Below are positions 62,353-64,000 of a stretch of 64,000 nucleotides of DNA, piece by piece (within the stretch, counting starts at the first letter, position 1; the number at the start of each line of letters is the position of its first letter). The notes beneath the pieces are model-generated. The model worked only from the letters and a program-made list of their open reading frames with translations, was not told where the DNA came from and ran no database searches. Source of the DNA: Nocardioides flavescens (GTDB taxonomy: Bacteria > Actinomycetota > Actinomycetes > Propionibacteriales > Nocardioidaceae); assembly GCF_009823805.1 (NCBI RefSeq), contig NZ_WUEK01000008.1:124001-188000 (forward strand). Reading direction: 5' to 3'. The position numbers and the translations under genes were made by a program.

Positions 62353-64000
<1,648 letters not shown>

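Overview
The window is a high-GC (about 70% or more) chromosome segment with many GTG starts, 4-nt ATGA/GTGA gene overlaps and TANNNT boxes placed 5-8 nt before start codons. The housekeeping order (thrS - HIT - pgsA - pdxS - pdxT - yebC - ruvCAB - yajC-secDF - apt - rel - hisS - aspS - rarA - alaS - ruvX - mltG - aroE - prepilin peptidase - aroCKBQ - efp - nusB - pyrRB) is the actinobacterial one. Together with the REP-like elements, the exported-protein families and the general protein style, it suggests a Nocardioides-like member of the Propionibacteriales. That genus is an inference; the phylum is well supported. I see no phage, transposase, rRNA, tRNA or CRISPR array.

Layout. 1-1857: 3' part of a secreted calcium-loop repeat protein. 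2201-10743: thrS, a lipoprotein with a glycoside-hydrolase-like fold, then an accessory block (PucR regulator, AurF-type diiron oxygenase, ferredoxin-flavoprotein reductase, TetR regulator) standing between thrS and the HIT/pgsA genes that often sit near it. 10755-19742: phospholipid head-group synthesis (pgsA), vitamin B6 (pdxS, pdxT) split by a four-gene SipW-type export cassette, yebC, and ruvCAB behind a clear LexA box. 19743-20266: a small self-contained secreted-protein unit with unusually low GC, inserted before yajC-secD-secF-apt-rel. 27000-28440: an orphan AbiEi/DUF559 gene bracketed by two arrays of the same 32-bp repeat. 28438-33916: DUF349 protein, metallo-hydrolase, hisS, aspS. 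34277-40906: five-gene peptide ABC importer in an unusual gene order. 40956-53734: rarA, alaS, ruvX, mltG and the shikimate genes, ending in efp-nusB. 53767-62352: flavoprotein disulfide oxidoreductase, secreted protein plus class F-like sortase, DUF1206 protein, MOSC protein, proline-rich ParA-like ATPase, quinone oxidoreductase and a small membrane protein. 62434-64000: pyrR with a PyrR-type leader, and pyrB cut by the right edge.

Most genes are core: translation (three class II tRNA ligases plus thrS, EF-P, NusB), recombination (RuvABC, RarA, RuvX), secretion (SecDF-YajC), chorismate, pyrimidine and stringent response. The unusual parts are the accessory insertions between them and the repeats. 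The most striking observation is a 32-bp repeat family carrying a CGCCG-NNN-CGGCG mini-hairpin. It forms two arrays that start 4-5 nt after the stop codons of relA and of the DUF349 gene, each in the sense of its gene, and together they flank a solo AbiEi-type DNA-binding/nuclease-fold gene. Two further genes (thrS and the gene ending at 62352) have short tandem repeats that include their own stop codon.
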